DNA from: Heliomarina sp018223035
GTDB lineage: Bacteria; Pseudomonadota; Alphaproteobacteria; Rhodobacterales; Rhodobacteraceae
Reading direction: 5' to 3'
Assembly: GCA_018223035.1 (NCBI GenBank)
Contig: JAAEZD010000025.1
Location: 4,703-68,702, forward strand
DNA: 64,000 bases
Each line of letters begins with the position of its first letter. Positions within the stretch are counted from its first letter, which is position 1. A program made the translations under genes and the position numbers. The notes beneath the pieces are model-generated. The model worked only from the letters and a program-made list of their open reading frames with translations. It was not told where the DNA came from and searched no databases. Below, one piece after another: positions 43,189 through 52,116 of the stretch.

Positions 43189-44157
43189 ATGCGTGTAATA
43201 ATTCTGGGTGTGGGCGCCGTCGGCGGAACGATGGCGGCAGCTCTGGCCATGGCCGGACAAGAGGTGATCGGAATTGCCCGGGGCGCGCAGCTTGACGCAA
43301 TTCGTGCAAATGGTCTGACCTTGCATGCGGTCGACGGGGTGCATCATACAGAATTTGAATGCGTAGGCAGTCCGTCTGAAATCGATTTCCGACCCGACGA
43401 TGCGATTGTTCTTACCGTAAAGGGTCAGCATACCGAGGCCGCTCTTGCCCAGTTGGTCGAGGCGGGCGTGACAACTCAGCCGATATTCTGCGCCCAGAAC
43501 GGGGTGGAGAACGAGCGCCGCGCCTTGAGACTCTTTCCCAACGTCCACGGCATTACCGTAATGCTACCGGCTGATTACATGAAACCCGGCGAAGTGGCTG
43601 TCTTTGGCGCACCGAAATACGCGATCTTTGACGTCGGCCGCTTTCCGGGTGGAGTGGACAACGCGGACGAAAATTTGTGTGAGACGCTGAACAAGGCCAA
43701 CTTTGTTGCGTTTCCAAGTGCAGAAGTAATGGCAAGCAAGTACGGAAAGCTGTTGCTGAACCTTGCCAATATATCCGGCGCCGCTCTGGGTGAGGTGGAA
43801 GAGGCCAAGATTGTGCGTCAGGCTTTGCAGGTGGAAGGCGAGCGCGTTCTGACTGCTGCAGGCATCAGCTGGATGGATGTGGGGGGCAATGATCCGCGCC
43901 GTAAAGGCACTTTGAAGATCGAGGATGTTCCTGGAATCGACCGGGTCGGAAGCTCCACAACGCAAAGCCTTGCACGCGGTGCCGGGTCAGTCGAAACTGA
44001 TTTCCTGAACGGTGAGATTGCCATGCTCGGAAGAATGTACGGCGTTCCCACACCGTTGAACGACTGGTTCTGTCACCTGGCGAGCCGCATGGTTCGGGAC
44101 GGCATCGCGCCGGGTTCGCTGGATGCCGGCGCTGTTCTCACAGAATTGGATCTTTGA
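43189..44157 (+). CDS. Ketopantoate reductase (ApbA/PanE) family protein
   Basis: A 322-residue NADPH-dependent reductase. The Rossmann motif GVGAVGGTMAA is at residues 7-17 and the substrate-lysine region is ASKYGKLLLNLAN. PanE makes pantoate for CoA synthesis, but several paralogues reduce other 2-oxoacids, so I leave the symbol out. It starts 3 bases after the MetR-like gene and is probably co-transcribed. Confidence 0.87.
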   Translation: MRVIILGVGAVGGTMAAALAMAGQEVIGIARGAQLDAIRANGLTLHAVDGVHHTEFECVGSPSEIDFRPDDAIVLTVKGQHTEAALAQLVEAGVTTQPIFCAQNGVENERRALRLFPNVHGITVMLPADYMKPGEVAVFGAPKYAIFDVGRFPGGVDNADENLCETLNKANFVAFPSAEVMASKYGKLLLNLANISGAALGEVEEAKIVRQALQVEGERVLTAAGISWMDVGGNDPRRKGTLKIEDVPGIDRVGSSTTQSLARGAGSVETDFLNGEIAMLGRMYGVPTPLNDWFCHLASRMVRDGIAPGSLDAGAVLTELDL

Positions 44158-44183
44158 GGCGGCGCCCGGCGAGGGGCGCCGCC
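44158..44183. terminator. Strong GC hairpin between convergent genes
   Basis: A perfect 10-bp stem, GGCGGCGCCC (44158-44167) with GGGCGCCGCC (44174-44183), and a 6-base loop begins right after the PanE-like stop and 11 bases before the convergent reductase stop. No U-run follows, so it may be a Rho-assisted or bidirectional terminator. Confidence 0.55.
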
Positions 44184-44194
44184 ATCAGGGCCGG

Positions 44195-45235
44195 TTAGGC
44201 AACCTTTACGATTTGCTTGCCCATGTTCCCGCCCTTCAGCATCGACATGAAGGCGGCAGGCGCATTTTCCAGACCTTCCGCGATGTCTTCCACATAGGCG
44301 AATTCGCCACTTGACACTTTCGGGCCAATTTCCGCAAGGAAGTCCAGCATGCGGTTGAAATGGTTGGAAATGATAAAGCCGTTGACCGACAGGAACTTGA
44401 CCAGAATGTTTCGCCACAAACCCGGTGCGGAAATTTCCGCGTCACTTGCGCCGGACCCAAGCCCGCCGGCGTTGTACCAGCTGATCATGCCACAGATAGG
44501 GATGCGTCCGTGTGGGTTCATCAGGGGGATGACAGCGGCGAGTACCTTGCCGCCAACGTTTTCGAAATAGACATCAATGCCTTGCGGGCAGGCGTCGCCC
44601 AATGCTTTGCGAAGATCCGAAGCAGTCTCGTACTCACGGTGGTCAAGGCAGGCATCGAACCCGAATTTTTCGACCGCCAGCTTGCATTTTTCGGCACCTC
44701 CAGCGATTCCGACGGTTCGCATGCCATGCATCTTGGCAACCTGACCGACCATCGATCCGACAGGACCCGTGGCCGCCGCCACTACGAGCGTCTGACCTTT
44801 CTGGGGGCGACCGAGTTCGGTCATGCCATACCAACCGGTCAGACCGGGCATGCCCAGAACGCCAAGCGATGTCGTGATCGGCCCGTGCGAGGGATCGATC
44901 TTGCGAAGCTGGTTGGCGGGCAGGCAGCCGTGCGTGGCCCAGCCGAACATGCCAAAGGCGAAATCTCCGGGTTTGAAACTGTCGCTCTTTGAGGCGATGA
45001 CCTCGCCCACGCCGCCGGCTTCCATGGTGCCTCCGATCGGCACGGGTGCGGCATAGGATTTGGCATCGTCCATCCGGCCCCTCATATAGGGATCAAGCGA
45101 CATATAATGAACCTTGACCAGCACCTCACCGTCTTGGGGTTCTGGCATCTGCTTTGCTTCGTAGCGAAAGTTTTCCGGCTGCGGTGCGCCGTCTGGTCGA
45201 CTGGCCAGAGCGATATGATGCATTTGATCGGACAT
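44195..45235 (-). CDS. NADP-dependent oxidoreductase (CurA/leukotriene B4 reductase-like)
   Basis: A 346-residue zinc-free medium-chain dehydrogenase. The nucleotide motif is AAATGPVGSMVGQVAK and the N-terminal domain has YMSLDPYMRGRM, both typical of CurA/PTGR proteins that reduce enones or curcumin-like compounds with NADPH. GAGGAGG precedes ATG 45235; an upstream in-frame extension is not supported. It is divergent from the inositol monophosphatase. Confidence 0.92.
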   Translation of the reverse strand: MSDQMHHIALASRPDGAPQPENFRYEAKQMPEPQDGEVLVKVHYMSLDPYMRGRMDDAKSYAAPVPIGGTMEAGGVGEVIASKSDSFKPGDFAFGMFGWATHGCLPANQLRKIDPSHGPITTSLGVLGMPGLTGWYGMTELGRPQKGQTLVVAAATGPVGSMVGQVAKMHGMRTVGIAGGAEKCKLAVEKFGFDACLDHREYETASDLRKALGDACPQGIDVYFENVGGKVLAAVIPLMNPHGRIPICGMISWYNAGGLGSGASDAEISAPGLWRNILVKFLSVNGFIISNHFNRMLDFLAEIGPKVSSGEFAYVEDIAEGLENAPAAFMSMLKGGNMGKQIVKVA

Positions 45236-45349
45236 AGCGTTTTCCTCCTCATTACCTTTGCGCGTGACGGTGAAGGTTGTCCGGTGAGTTTGCAAGGTGA
45301 GATCTGGGCCAAACCCGGGTACTGCTGGGACTTGGCAAGCGGACAACAG

Positions 45350-45363
45350 GCGCGTATACGCGC
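45350..45363. repeat. 14-bp perfect palindrome in a divergent promoter region
   Basis: GCGCGTATACGCGC lies 27-40 bases before the inositol monophosphatase start and about 115 bases before the CurA-like start. It could be a dimeric repressor site or a short hairpin. Confidence 0.5.
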
Positions 45364-45389
45364 GCCCTGATCTCAAAAGGAATCCGAAA

Positions 45390-46175
45390 ATGGTAGGCAG
45401 TGCCAATCTGAACATCATGATCAAGGCCGCGCGCAAAGCGGGACGGTCACTGGTCAAGGACTTCCGCGAAGTTGAAAACCTCCAGGTTTCGATGAAGGGT
45501 GCAGGCGATTTCGTAAGCCGTGCCGACATCGCGGCCGAGGAAATTCTCAAGCAGGAGTTGATGGGCGCACGTCCGACCTACGGGTGGCTCGGAGAAGAAG
45601 GTGGCGGTGAAGACGGGCAGGATCCGACGCGCCGCTGGATCGTTGACCCGCTGGATGGAACAACGAATTTCCTCCACGGTCTTCCACATTGGGCGATTTC
45701 GATCGGTCTTGAACACAAGGGACAGATCGTCGCCGGGGTGGTTTTCGATGCAGCTAAAGACGAAATGTTCTTCGCCGAAAAAGGCGCGGGGGCGTGGATG
45801 AATGATACGCGACTGCGCGTGTCCGGACGTTCACGTATGATCGAAAGCATCTTTGCAACGGGTATTCCCTTTGCAGGTCGGGCAGATCTGCCTGAAACAC
45901 TGCAGGATCTCGCGCGCCTGATGCCGGCATGTGCGGGCGTTCGGCGCTGGGGGGCGGCATCGCTCGATCTCGCTTATGTCGCGGCGGGCCGCTACGATGG
46001 ATATTGGGAGCGGCGTCTGAAGCCCTGGGATCTCGCCGCCGGGTTGATCATCGTCCGCGAGGCTGGTGGCTTTGCCCATGCCATAGATGAGAATGGCGAC
46101 GTGGTCGAAGACGGCAATGTTATCGCGGCCAACGAAGCTATTTTCGATTCATTTGCCAAGGTTATCCGTAGCTAA
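45390..46175 (+). CDS. suhB: Inositol monophosphatase family protein (SuhB-like)
   Basis: A 261-residue Mg-dependent phosphatase. Metal-binding motifs are seen: GEEGG, WIVDPLDGTTNFLHG and WDLAAGLIIVREAGG. SuhB/IMPase hydrolyses inositol 1-phosphate and in bacteria also supports rRNA antitermination. AAGGA precedes ATG 45390. Its stop overlaps the convergent GFA gene stop by 4 bases. Confidence 0.92.
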   Translation: MVGSANLNIMIKAARKAGRSLVKDFREVENLQVSMKGAGDFVSRADIAAEEILKQELMGARPTYGWLGEEGGGEDGQDPTRRWIVDPLDGTTNFLHGLPHWAISIGLEHKGQIVAGVVFDAAKDEMFFAEKGAGAWMNDTRLRVSGRSRMIESIFATGIPFAGRADLPETLQDLARLMPACAGVRRWGAASLDLAYVAAGRYDGYWERRLKPWDLAAGLIIVREAGGFAHAIDENGDVVEDGNVIAANEAIFDSFAKVIRS

Positions 46176-46555
46176 GAGCTGCGATCCGAAGGATGATTGA
46201 CTCCATCGACCCATGCGATTGGTTCGAAGTCGCGCGGGTTGACCCCGTCGATGCATCCGAGATTGATACCCGTTTCCGCAGGGTCTGAGCGACGCTGGTG
46301 ATGCGTGTAAATTCCGCAGGTCTTGCAGAACCAGTGCTGCGCGGTCTTGGTCCCAAAGCTGTACAGCGTCAGGTTGTCCTGACCTTTCAGGATATGCACG
46401 GTGTCGGTGAGAGCCGTTACCGCCGCCGCACCGCGCCTGCGGCAAAAACTGCAGTCGCATCGATTATGTGCTGCGAGCCCATGGGGCAGGGTGGCCTCGA
46501 TCAGAACGGCACCGCAGTGGCAGCTGGCCCGTATCGTCTGTGCTTCATTGCTCAT
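46172..46555 (-). CDS. GFA (glutathione-dependent formaldehyde-activating / CENP-V) family protein
   Basis: A 127-residue zinc protein with the GFA cysteine pattern: CHCGAV, NRCDCSFCRRRG and FCKTCGIYTHH. True Gfa condenses formaldehyde with glutathione, but most family members have unknown roles. The start at 46555 is coupled by ATGA to the rhomboid stop upstream. A longer reading frame through the rhomboid gene is a shadow. Confidence 0.9.
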   Translation of the reverse strand: MSNEAQTIRASCHCGAVLIEATLPHGLAAHNRCDCSFCRRRGAAAVTALTDTVHILKGQDNLTLYSFGTKTAQHWFCKTCGIYTHHQRRSDPAETGINLGCIDGVNPRDFEPIAWVDGVNHPSDRSS

Positions 46556-47295
46556 TTGCGCGGTACTCTTGGTATGTTTGACCGGACAAGCCGGTATTCC
46601 GAGTGTGGGTGTGGGGGGTGCCCGTGCGTCCTGTTCCAGAACCCAATGCCTCCCAGACGGATCAAAAGGGGCAATGCAAGGATGGCGCCAATGATGAAGC
46701 CACCTGTATGCGCCCAATAAGCGACACCGCCTGCATCGGGATCGGAACCAATACTGCCGAACAATTGCATGCCAAACCACAGGCCAAGCATCAGCCACGC
46801 GGGTACGGGCAGGATCTTGAAGAAGATGATGAATATGATGAGGATATCGACCTTGGCCTTTGGGAACAGCAGAAGATAGCCGCCCATCACACCCGCAATC
46901 GCGCCAGATGCGCCAACCGTTGGCACGGTGGATTGCGGCCCCATCAGAATGTGGATGAGCCCCGCACCCAGACCGCACACGAGGTAGAAGCCGAGGAAGG
47001 TCAGATGTCCCATCTCGTCCTCGAGGTTGTCGCCAAAGATCCAAAGGAACAGCATGTTTCCGGCAAGGTGCATGAAGCCAGCGTGGAGAAAGAGCGAGCT
47101 GACCAATGTCAGATAGCCTTCGCCGGCCGAAACACGGGCGGGAATGATTGCCCAGTTGCCGTAAAATTCCCAAAGCGCACCCTCGTCTGTCTGAATGCCG
47201 AGAAAGGCAAGAAATACGAATAGGTTGGCCGCAAGGAGCGCATAGGTAACATAGGGCGTTCGCCCCGACGGATTATGGTCACGGATGGGAAACAT
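46552..47295 (-). CDS. Rhomboid-family intramembrane serine protease
   Basis: A 247-residue inner-membrane protease with six or more helices. The catalytic serine is S130 in GASGAIAG, and the paired histidine is H196 in WAHTGGFIIG. The first-loop WR-equivalent and the LAGNMLFLWIFGDNLED segment are typical. The C-terminal tail is histidine- and proline-rich (THGHPPHPHSEYR). Natural substrates cannot be predicted. ATG 47295 follows a weak CAGG site. Confidence 0.93.
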   Translation of the reverse strand: MFPIRDHNPSGRTPYVTYALLAANLFVFLAFLGIQTDEGALWEFYGNWAIIPARVSAGEGYLTLVSSLFLHAGFMHLAGNMLFLWIFGDNLEDEMGHLTFLGFYLVCGLGAGLIHILMGPQSTVPTVGASGAIAGVMGGYLLLFPKAKVDILIIFIIFFKILPVPAWLMLGLWFGMQLFGSIGSDPDAGGVAYWAHTGGFIIGAILALPLLIRLGGIGFWNRTHGHPPHPHSEYRLVRSNIPRVPRK

Positions 47296-47463
47296 GCCTG
47301 CCACGCTGAGACGAAATTCAAACCGGGTCAAGCGCCATCTAAGCGGAGCTTGCAGCAACAATCTCTCGTGTCGCGAACTGGAAACTTAGGGAAATCGTAT
47401 CGCGCGCCTGGACATTTACTTGCCGTAAATCTGGGGGGTTGATAACAAGGCCAGACCACGGCT

Positions 47464-47550
47464 GCGGGCGTGATGGAATGGTAGACATACCAGACTTAAA
47501 ATCTGTTGGGCCTTGTGCCCGTGTGGGTTCGAGTCCCACCGCCCGCACCA
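47464..47550 (+). tRNA. tRNA-Leu (TAA)
   Basis: 87 bases with encoded CCA and a long variable arm, as expected for class II tRNAs. The acceptor GCGGGCG pairs with CGCCCGC; the anticodon loop CTTAAAA gives TAA; the T-arm is GTGGGTTCGAGTCCCAC. Confidence 0.96.
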
Positions 47551-47806
47551 CTAACGTCGATAGAAACAGGGTGTCCGGTCTCTTGCCTTCGAGGCGAGCT
47601 GAACGCTGATCAATGATTTGGTTCCAGATTGGCAGCCATACTGCCTGCTTGGTCCAGGGAAAGCCCAAATTTCCCGCGGATTGTTTCTTTGATGGCTCAT
47701 TCGGCAACAAATTCTACCATTGATTTCGCAAAGGGTGGTTCCGGGGCTGAGGCACACATAAAAGCGGTTCGATAAGTATACGCTCTTTGCTTCCAAAGGT
47801 CCCGAT

Positions 47807-48781
47807 ATGAAGGCTGTTTCAACGTTTTTCCTGGCCGCCACCTTGGCTTGCGAACTGATCTTTCCAAAGGCTGCAGCGGCTGAAACTGGAACTTCCCAGC
47901 TTTCCGAGGGTAGCTATGCCCAGCACGAACTTCCAGCCGGGCGGCGATACCTTGGCTATGGGCGGTTGTTCACGAACGACCTCTTCGGCGACAGGAAGGA
48001 CAGGTGGCGCACCGGGTCACTCACCAGTTCTCGCGTCTGGGGTTATCATTGGGACGGCACGCTGCCCGACAGGCTTGGGGAGTTACTGGAACTGCGTCTG
48101 CAGGGGCAGATCATAACGCCTTCGCGCCTGACTAGATACGTTCCCTCAGATCGCAGATATGCGACGGCCATCAGCCTTGGCCTACACAGCCACGCGCAAT
48201 GGCGCGGTCTGGAGGTTTCGATGGGCGCGGACATCGTGGTGATCGGTGACCAGACTGGGTTGTCATCGTTCCAACGGGAACTTCATGAACTGGTCGGAGC
48301 GGATTTGCCGGCAGCGGGCATCCTCGCCAACCAGATCGGCAACACAATCCGCCCGACTTTCGTTGCTGAATTCGGGCAGGACATACTGCTCGAAAATTCC
48401 AATCTGCGACCCTTTGTGGAGGTGCGGGCAGGGGATGAAACCCTTGTACGTATCGGTGCTGATCTGACCTTTGGCGGTGGGGGAGGCGAATTGCTTGTTC
48501 GTGAATCCGTAACCGGGCAACGATACCGCGTTCTCTTTAATGAAGAACCGCGTTGGAATTTCATTCTTGGCGGCGACGTGGCCTATGTGGAAAACAGCGT
48601 ATACCTGCCGGACAATATCGGCGTCGATCTGAAGAACAACAGGTATCGGCTTCGTGCGGGGGTCAACTGGCAGGGCGCTACGAGTTCAGTGTTTTATGGC
48701 CTGACGTATCTCTCCGAGGAGTTTGAAAACCAGCCTGAAGGACAACTTGTCGGATCAGTCCGTCTGAAGTTCGAATTCTAG
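47807..48781 (+). CDS. LpxR-family (DUF2219) outer membrane lipid A deacylase candidate
   Basis: A 324-residue outer-membrane protein with a signal peptide (residues 1-26) and alternating beta strands ending in the aromatic VRLKFEF. The early segment YLGYGRLFTNDLFGDRKDRWRTGSLTSS matches the LpxR start, where N/D and the following residues form the active site at the outer leaflet. LpxR removes the 3'-acyloxyacyl chain of lipid A. AAGG precedes the ATG. Confidence 0.82.
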   Translation: MKAVSTFFLAATLACELIFPKAAAAETGTSQLSEGSYAQHELPAGRRYLGYGRLFTNDLFGDRKDRWRTGSLTSSRVWGYHWDGTLPDRLGELLELRLQGQIITPSRLTRYVPSDRRYATAISLGLHSHAQWRGLEVSMGADIVVIGDQTGLSSFQRELHELVGADLPAAGILANQIGNTIRPTFVAEFGQDILLENSNLRPFVEVRAGDETLVRIGADLTFGGGGGELLVRESVTGQRYRVLFNEEPRWNFILGGDVAYVENSVYLPDNIGVDLKNNRYRLRAGVNWQGATSSVFYGLTYLSEEFENQPEGQLVGSVRLKFEF

Positions 48782-48872
48782 ATCGATATCTGCTTTCCGA
48801 TACAACAGCCTTTCCCGGCGCTCCCGCTGCTGTTAGAATCACTAAAAAAGAAGAGCAGTGCTGGACTAGGCT

Positions 48873-49925
48873 ATGAACGCGGGCTTTTGCGGCTTGTACG
48901 TTATTTCATGGGCGCAGACCGATATCGATGGCGTCTCTAACGCTCCGGCGTTGGCTTTGCACGTTGGTGCAGGCTGGCAATGGCGTGGAGATGCATTGCG
49001 GGTTGATGGTCCGACGAGTGTCCTGCTGCTTGACGAGCCTATCGGTGAAAAGGCTTTGCGAAAAAGAGCGTCGCAAAAGATTTCCCGTCAATTTGGCATC
49101 AAGACGGTTGAGGACTGTAGCAAAGAGGGCAGGGCAGATCGGTCGGATTCAGATTTTACCGTGACGGACGGGCGGCAAAGCTACGAAGTTCGGATCATTG
49201 AGAGCGATGATCAAAACCGGCTCTTCTTGATGTTCGAGGATGAGTTGCCGCCCCGGGGCAAACAACTTTGGATCGCTCGGATCGCTTGGAAACCTCAGCC
49301 GATAGGAAAAAACAGGCAAAATTTGGGTTTGGTCTGTTTTACGCTGGGTACACATATTCTCACCGAACGGGGCCTGCAGCGAGTCGAATTTTTGCGTCCG
49401 GGCGACAAGGTTCAGACCAAGGATAGCGGCCTGCAAGAACTTTTATGGTTGGGGTCGCGTCGGCTATCACCAACTCGGCTCGCCTTGAATCCTGCTATGC
49501 GACCCGTCCGAATAGCGCGGGGCGCTTTCGGGCCAAGGGGGCCATTTCACGACTTGGTCGTTTCGCCCGAGCACCACATGCTGCAGAGTGGAGACGCCGC
49601 GCAGGCCCTTTTCCACGAACCTGAACTTCTGGTCTCAGCAGAGACCTTGGTGGACGGTCATTTGGTCCGCCGTGAACCACTCCGTGGTCAGGTTATGTAC
49701 TTTCACCTGCTTTTGCCCCGGCACGAGGTTATCTGGGCCAACGGCATGGAGACCGAGAGTTTTTTGCCGGGAGCAGCGGATTTGGACGCTTTGGACTATT
49801 CGCAGAAGCAGGCACTTTTCGAGTGTATGCCGACGCTGGAAAGCATGGCCGGATCCTATGGAATGAGCGCGCGGCGACGTCTGACAGGTTCGGAGACCGC
49901 GATTTTGCGACACGCCGCTGCCTGA
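48873..49925 (+). CDS. Hint-domain protein (Hedgehog/intein self-splicing fold)
   Basis: A 350-residue protein with a C-terminal Hint domain. The nucleophilic cysteine is C155 in VCFTLGTHILTERGLQRVEFLRPGDKVQTKD, and a later SPEHHMLQSG supplies the block-B-type histidines. Hint domains cut or splice the polypeptide at the cysteine. Residues 1-150 form an unrelated N-terminal part without a signal peptide; nothing follows the Hint domain except about 60 residues. It is presumably an autoprocessing protein. Confidence 0.82.
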   Translation: MNAGFCGLYVISWAQTDIDGVSNAPALALHVGAGWQWRGDALRVDGPTSVLLLDEPIGEKALRKRASQKISRQFGIKTVEDCSKEGRADRSDSDFTVTDGRQSYEVRIIESDDQNRLFLMFEDELPPRGKQLWIARIAWKPQPIGKNRQNLGLVCFTLGTHILTERGLQRVEFLRPGDKVQTKDSGLQELLWLGSRRLSPTRLALNPAMRPVRIARGAFGPRGPFHDLVVSPEHHMLQSGDAAQALFHEPELLVSAETLVDGHLVRREPLRGQVMYFHLLLPRHEVIWANGMETESFLPGAADLDALDYSQKQALFECMPTLESMAGSYGMSARRRLTGSETAILRHAAA

Positions 49926-49992
49926 CGGCGGAAAGCAGGAATGAATGCGAATGGCTTACCGCAGTAATTTCCATCTCTAGGAGATTTCCGCG

Positions 49993-50020
49993 TTGACACG
50001 CTGATCTTCATGTCTATAAG
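49993..50020 (+). promoter_or_regulatory. Sigma-70-type promoter for rpsD
   Basis: TTGACA (49993-49998) and TATAAG (50015-50020) are 16 bases apart, followed by a GC-rich discriminator, a form common for ribosomal genes. Transcription would start near 50027, leaving a leader of about 100 bases before rpsD. Confidence 0.65.
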
Positions 50021-50130
50021 CGCCCTCTCATTGGTGTTGGTGGCTCTCGCAAGAGAATGCCTGTCAGGTTTCGACCAAAGGACAACGCCCTTCATCGCTC
50101 TTTTGAGCTTCAAACCGAAGGAGATCAGCC

Positions 50131-50751
50131 GTGACAAAACGCACGTCTGCCAAGTACAAAATTGACCGCCGCATGGGCGAAAACATCTGGGGCCGCCCGA
50201 AGTCGCCGGTTAACCGCCGCGAATATGGCCCGGGTCAGCACGGTCAGCGCCGCAAGGGCAAACTGTCGGATTTCGGTATCCAGCTGCGCGCAAAGCAGAA
50301 ACTCAAAGGCTACTATGGTGACCTGACCGAGAAGCAGTTCCGCCGCATCTACGCCGAAGCAGAACGCGTAAAAGGCGACACCGGTGAAAATCTCATCGGT
50401 CTGCTCGAGCGCCGTCTCGATGCGATTGTCTACCGCGCAAAGTTCGTGCCGACCGTCTTCGCTGCACGCCAGTTCGTGAACCACGGCCACGTCCGCGTGA
50501 ACGGCCAAAAGGTCAACATTCCGTCCTACCGTGTCAAAGAGGGCGACGTGATCGAAGTCCGCGATCGCTCCAAGCAGCTCGCTATGGTTCTCGAAGCGGT
50601 TCAGCTTCCCGAGCGCGATGTGCCTGACTATCTGGACGTGGACACCTCCAAACTTACGGCGACTTTCGTTCGTACCCCGTCGCTGGGTGATGTGCCCTAT
50701 CCGGTAATGATGGAGCCGAACCTCGTCGTCGAATTTTACGCCAAGAACTAA
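50131..50751 (+). CDS. rpsD: 30S ribosomal protein S4
   Basis: A 206-residue primary rRNA-binding protein of standard length that nucleates 30S assembly. The N-terminus TKRTSAKYKIDRRMGENIWGRPKSPVNRREYGPGQHGQRRKGKLSDFG and the S4 RNA-binding domain (LERRLDAIVYRAKFVPTVFAARQFVNHGHVRVNG) are intact. It is a single-gene unit with its own promoter and terminator. Confidence 0.99.
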   Translation: MTKRTSAKYKIDRRMGENIWGRPKSPVNRREYGPGQHGQRRKGKLSDFGIQLRAKQKLKGYYGDLTEKQFRRIYAEAERVKGDTGENLIGLLERRLDAIVYRAKFVPTVFAARQFVNHGHVRVNGQKVNIPSYRVKEGDVIEVRDRSKQLAMVLEAVQLPERDVPDYLDVDTSKLTATFVRTPSLGDVPYPVMMEPNLVVEFYAKN

Positions 50752-50773
50752 GTTCCGGCCTGAAAATTTGAAA

Positions 50774-50799
50774 AGCCGCGCTTTCGCGCGGCTTTTTTT
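50774..50799 (+). terminator. Intrinsic terminator after rpsD
   Basis: Stem AGCCGCGC (50774-50781), loop TTTC, GCGCGGCT (50786-50793), followed by a run of T to 50798. Confidence 0.93.
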
Positions 50800-50939
50800 G
50801 TTTGCGCAGTAAGAGAATTCATTTTTCTTTTTAAAATTCTTTCAGATTTTTCTTGGTGGAAATTTCTGATCCAACCACATGGCTGGACGCATTCTGATAC
50901 CGCGTTATGGTATTTGGATGTCACACGGATTGCAGGCCA

Positions 50940-52034
50940 ATGCCGTTCTACCATGACCTGAAAACCTACGATGCCGACGATCAATATCCGGATAAGCAGT
51001 CCTGGATTGCGAGCCGGCTGCTTGCGTTACGCCACGATCTGAAAGAGGCAATCCTTGATCGGAGGCGCCCCAATTCCTTGATCATTGGTTCTTGGAACAT
51101 TCGCGCCTTTGACGACGGAATTCCGCGGCTGGATGAAAGCTACCATTATCTTGCCGAGATCATCGCGGCTTTCGACATCTGTGCGATACAAGAGGTCAAG
51201 TCGGACCTGGGTCCATTGAAAAGGTTACTTCGCCTGCTGGGACCGAACTGGTCCTATTTCGTGTCGGACGTTTCCACCCATCGTGGTGGAAACAATGAAC
51301 GCATGGCGTTCGTCTACAATCAGGACAAGGTTATTTTTCGTCATTTGATCGGTGAAATAGTCTTGGACAATGTCGACCTTGTCGCCGGTAATCAGATAGC
51401 GCGTTCGCCCTTCTTTGCAGCATTCCAAGCCGATTGGTTCCGTTTCTGTCTTTGCTCCGCGCATATCATCTATGGAAAAGGTGCAGGCGCGCGAGAAACA
51501 AGGTCGCAGGAGATCAGAGCAATTACGCGGATGCTGGTGGAAAAGGCGCAGAAAGAGGACCAAGTCTACATTCTCGTTGGCGACATGAACATCGAAAGTC
51601 TTGACGGTCCGATCATGCAGGCGCTTCGCGATAGCGAAATGGTCATCCCGAGTTTTCCGCCGACGAACTTATCGGGTGACAAGCATTACGATCAGATCGC
51701 TTTCACAGATAAAGGCATGGCCGAACGTAAAACAAGACTATTGCGTGCCGGCGCTTTTGACTGGCGCCGGGCAGTCTTTGGACCGTATCCCGCCCATGGT
51801 GTTGCAGACCTTGGTATCGGAAATGACCTCGTTTCCCGTGTCTCCGATGCCGTCAATACCGCGCATTACGAAGGCCAGAACCTACGTCAGCGGGCCGCAG
51901 TTGGCAGGCCGCCCTATGCGGATTTTAGACGCATGTATCGAACCTGGATGACCTATGAGATGTCCGATCACCTTCCGGTATGGATCGAAATCGAAATAGA
52001 CTATTCGGATGAATATCTTGCGCGATTTTTGTAA
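50940..52034 (+). CDS. Endonuclease/exonuclease/phosphatase (EEP) family protein
   Basis: A 364-residue cytoplasmic EEP-fold hydrolase. Seen motifs are GSWNIRAFDDG (Mg-binding Asn), CAIQEVK (catalytic Glu), SAHIIYGK, VGDMNIES (D-x-N) and the final MSDHLPVWIEIEI (SDH). It may cut nucleic acid or phosphoesters. The start at 50940 follows AGG; an upstream in-frame ATG at 50907 would add 11 residues. It has no obvious operon partner. Confidence 0.87.
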   Translation: MPFYHDLKTYDADDQYPDKQSWIASRLLALRHDLKEAILDRRRPNSLIIGSWNIRAFDDGIPRLDESYHYLAEIIAAFDICAIQEVKSDLGPLKRLLRLLGPNWSYFVSDVSTHRGGNNERMAFVYNQDKVIFRHLIGEIVLDNVDLVAGNQIARSPFFAAFQADWFRFCLCSAHIIYGKGAGARETRSQEIRAITRMLVEKAQKEDQVYILVGDMNIESLDGPIMQALRDSEMVIPSFPPTNLSGDKHYDQIAFTDKGMAERKTRLLRAGAFDWRRAVFGPYPAHGVADLGIGNDLVSRVSDAVNTAHYEGQNLRQRAAVGRPPYADFRRMYRTWMTYEMSDHLPVWIEIEIDYSDEYLARFL

Positions 52035-52116
52035 CGCCCTTGCGTTTCCGATTCATTTTGCACTGGCTTTGCACCCCCGCGGGTTCTAGAACGCCTCGGA
52101 AAATTGGGGAATGTCG

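Noticed and set aside
47339..47710. Minus-strand frame crossing tRNA-Leu
   Set aside because: It is read through the antisense of a tRNA gene, a common artefact; similar frames cross tRNA-Cys and tRNA-Thr.
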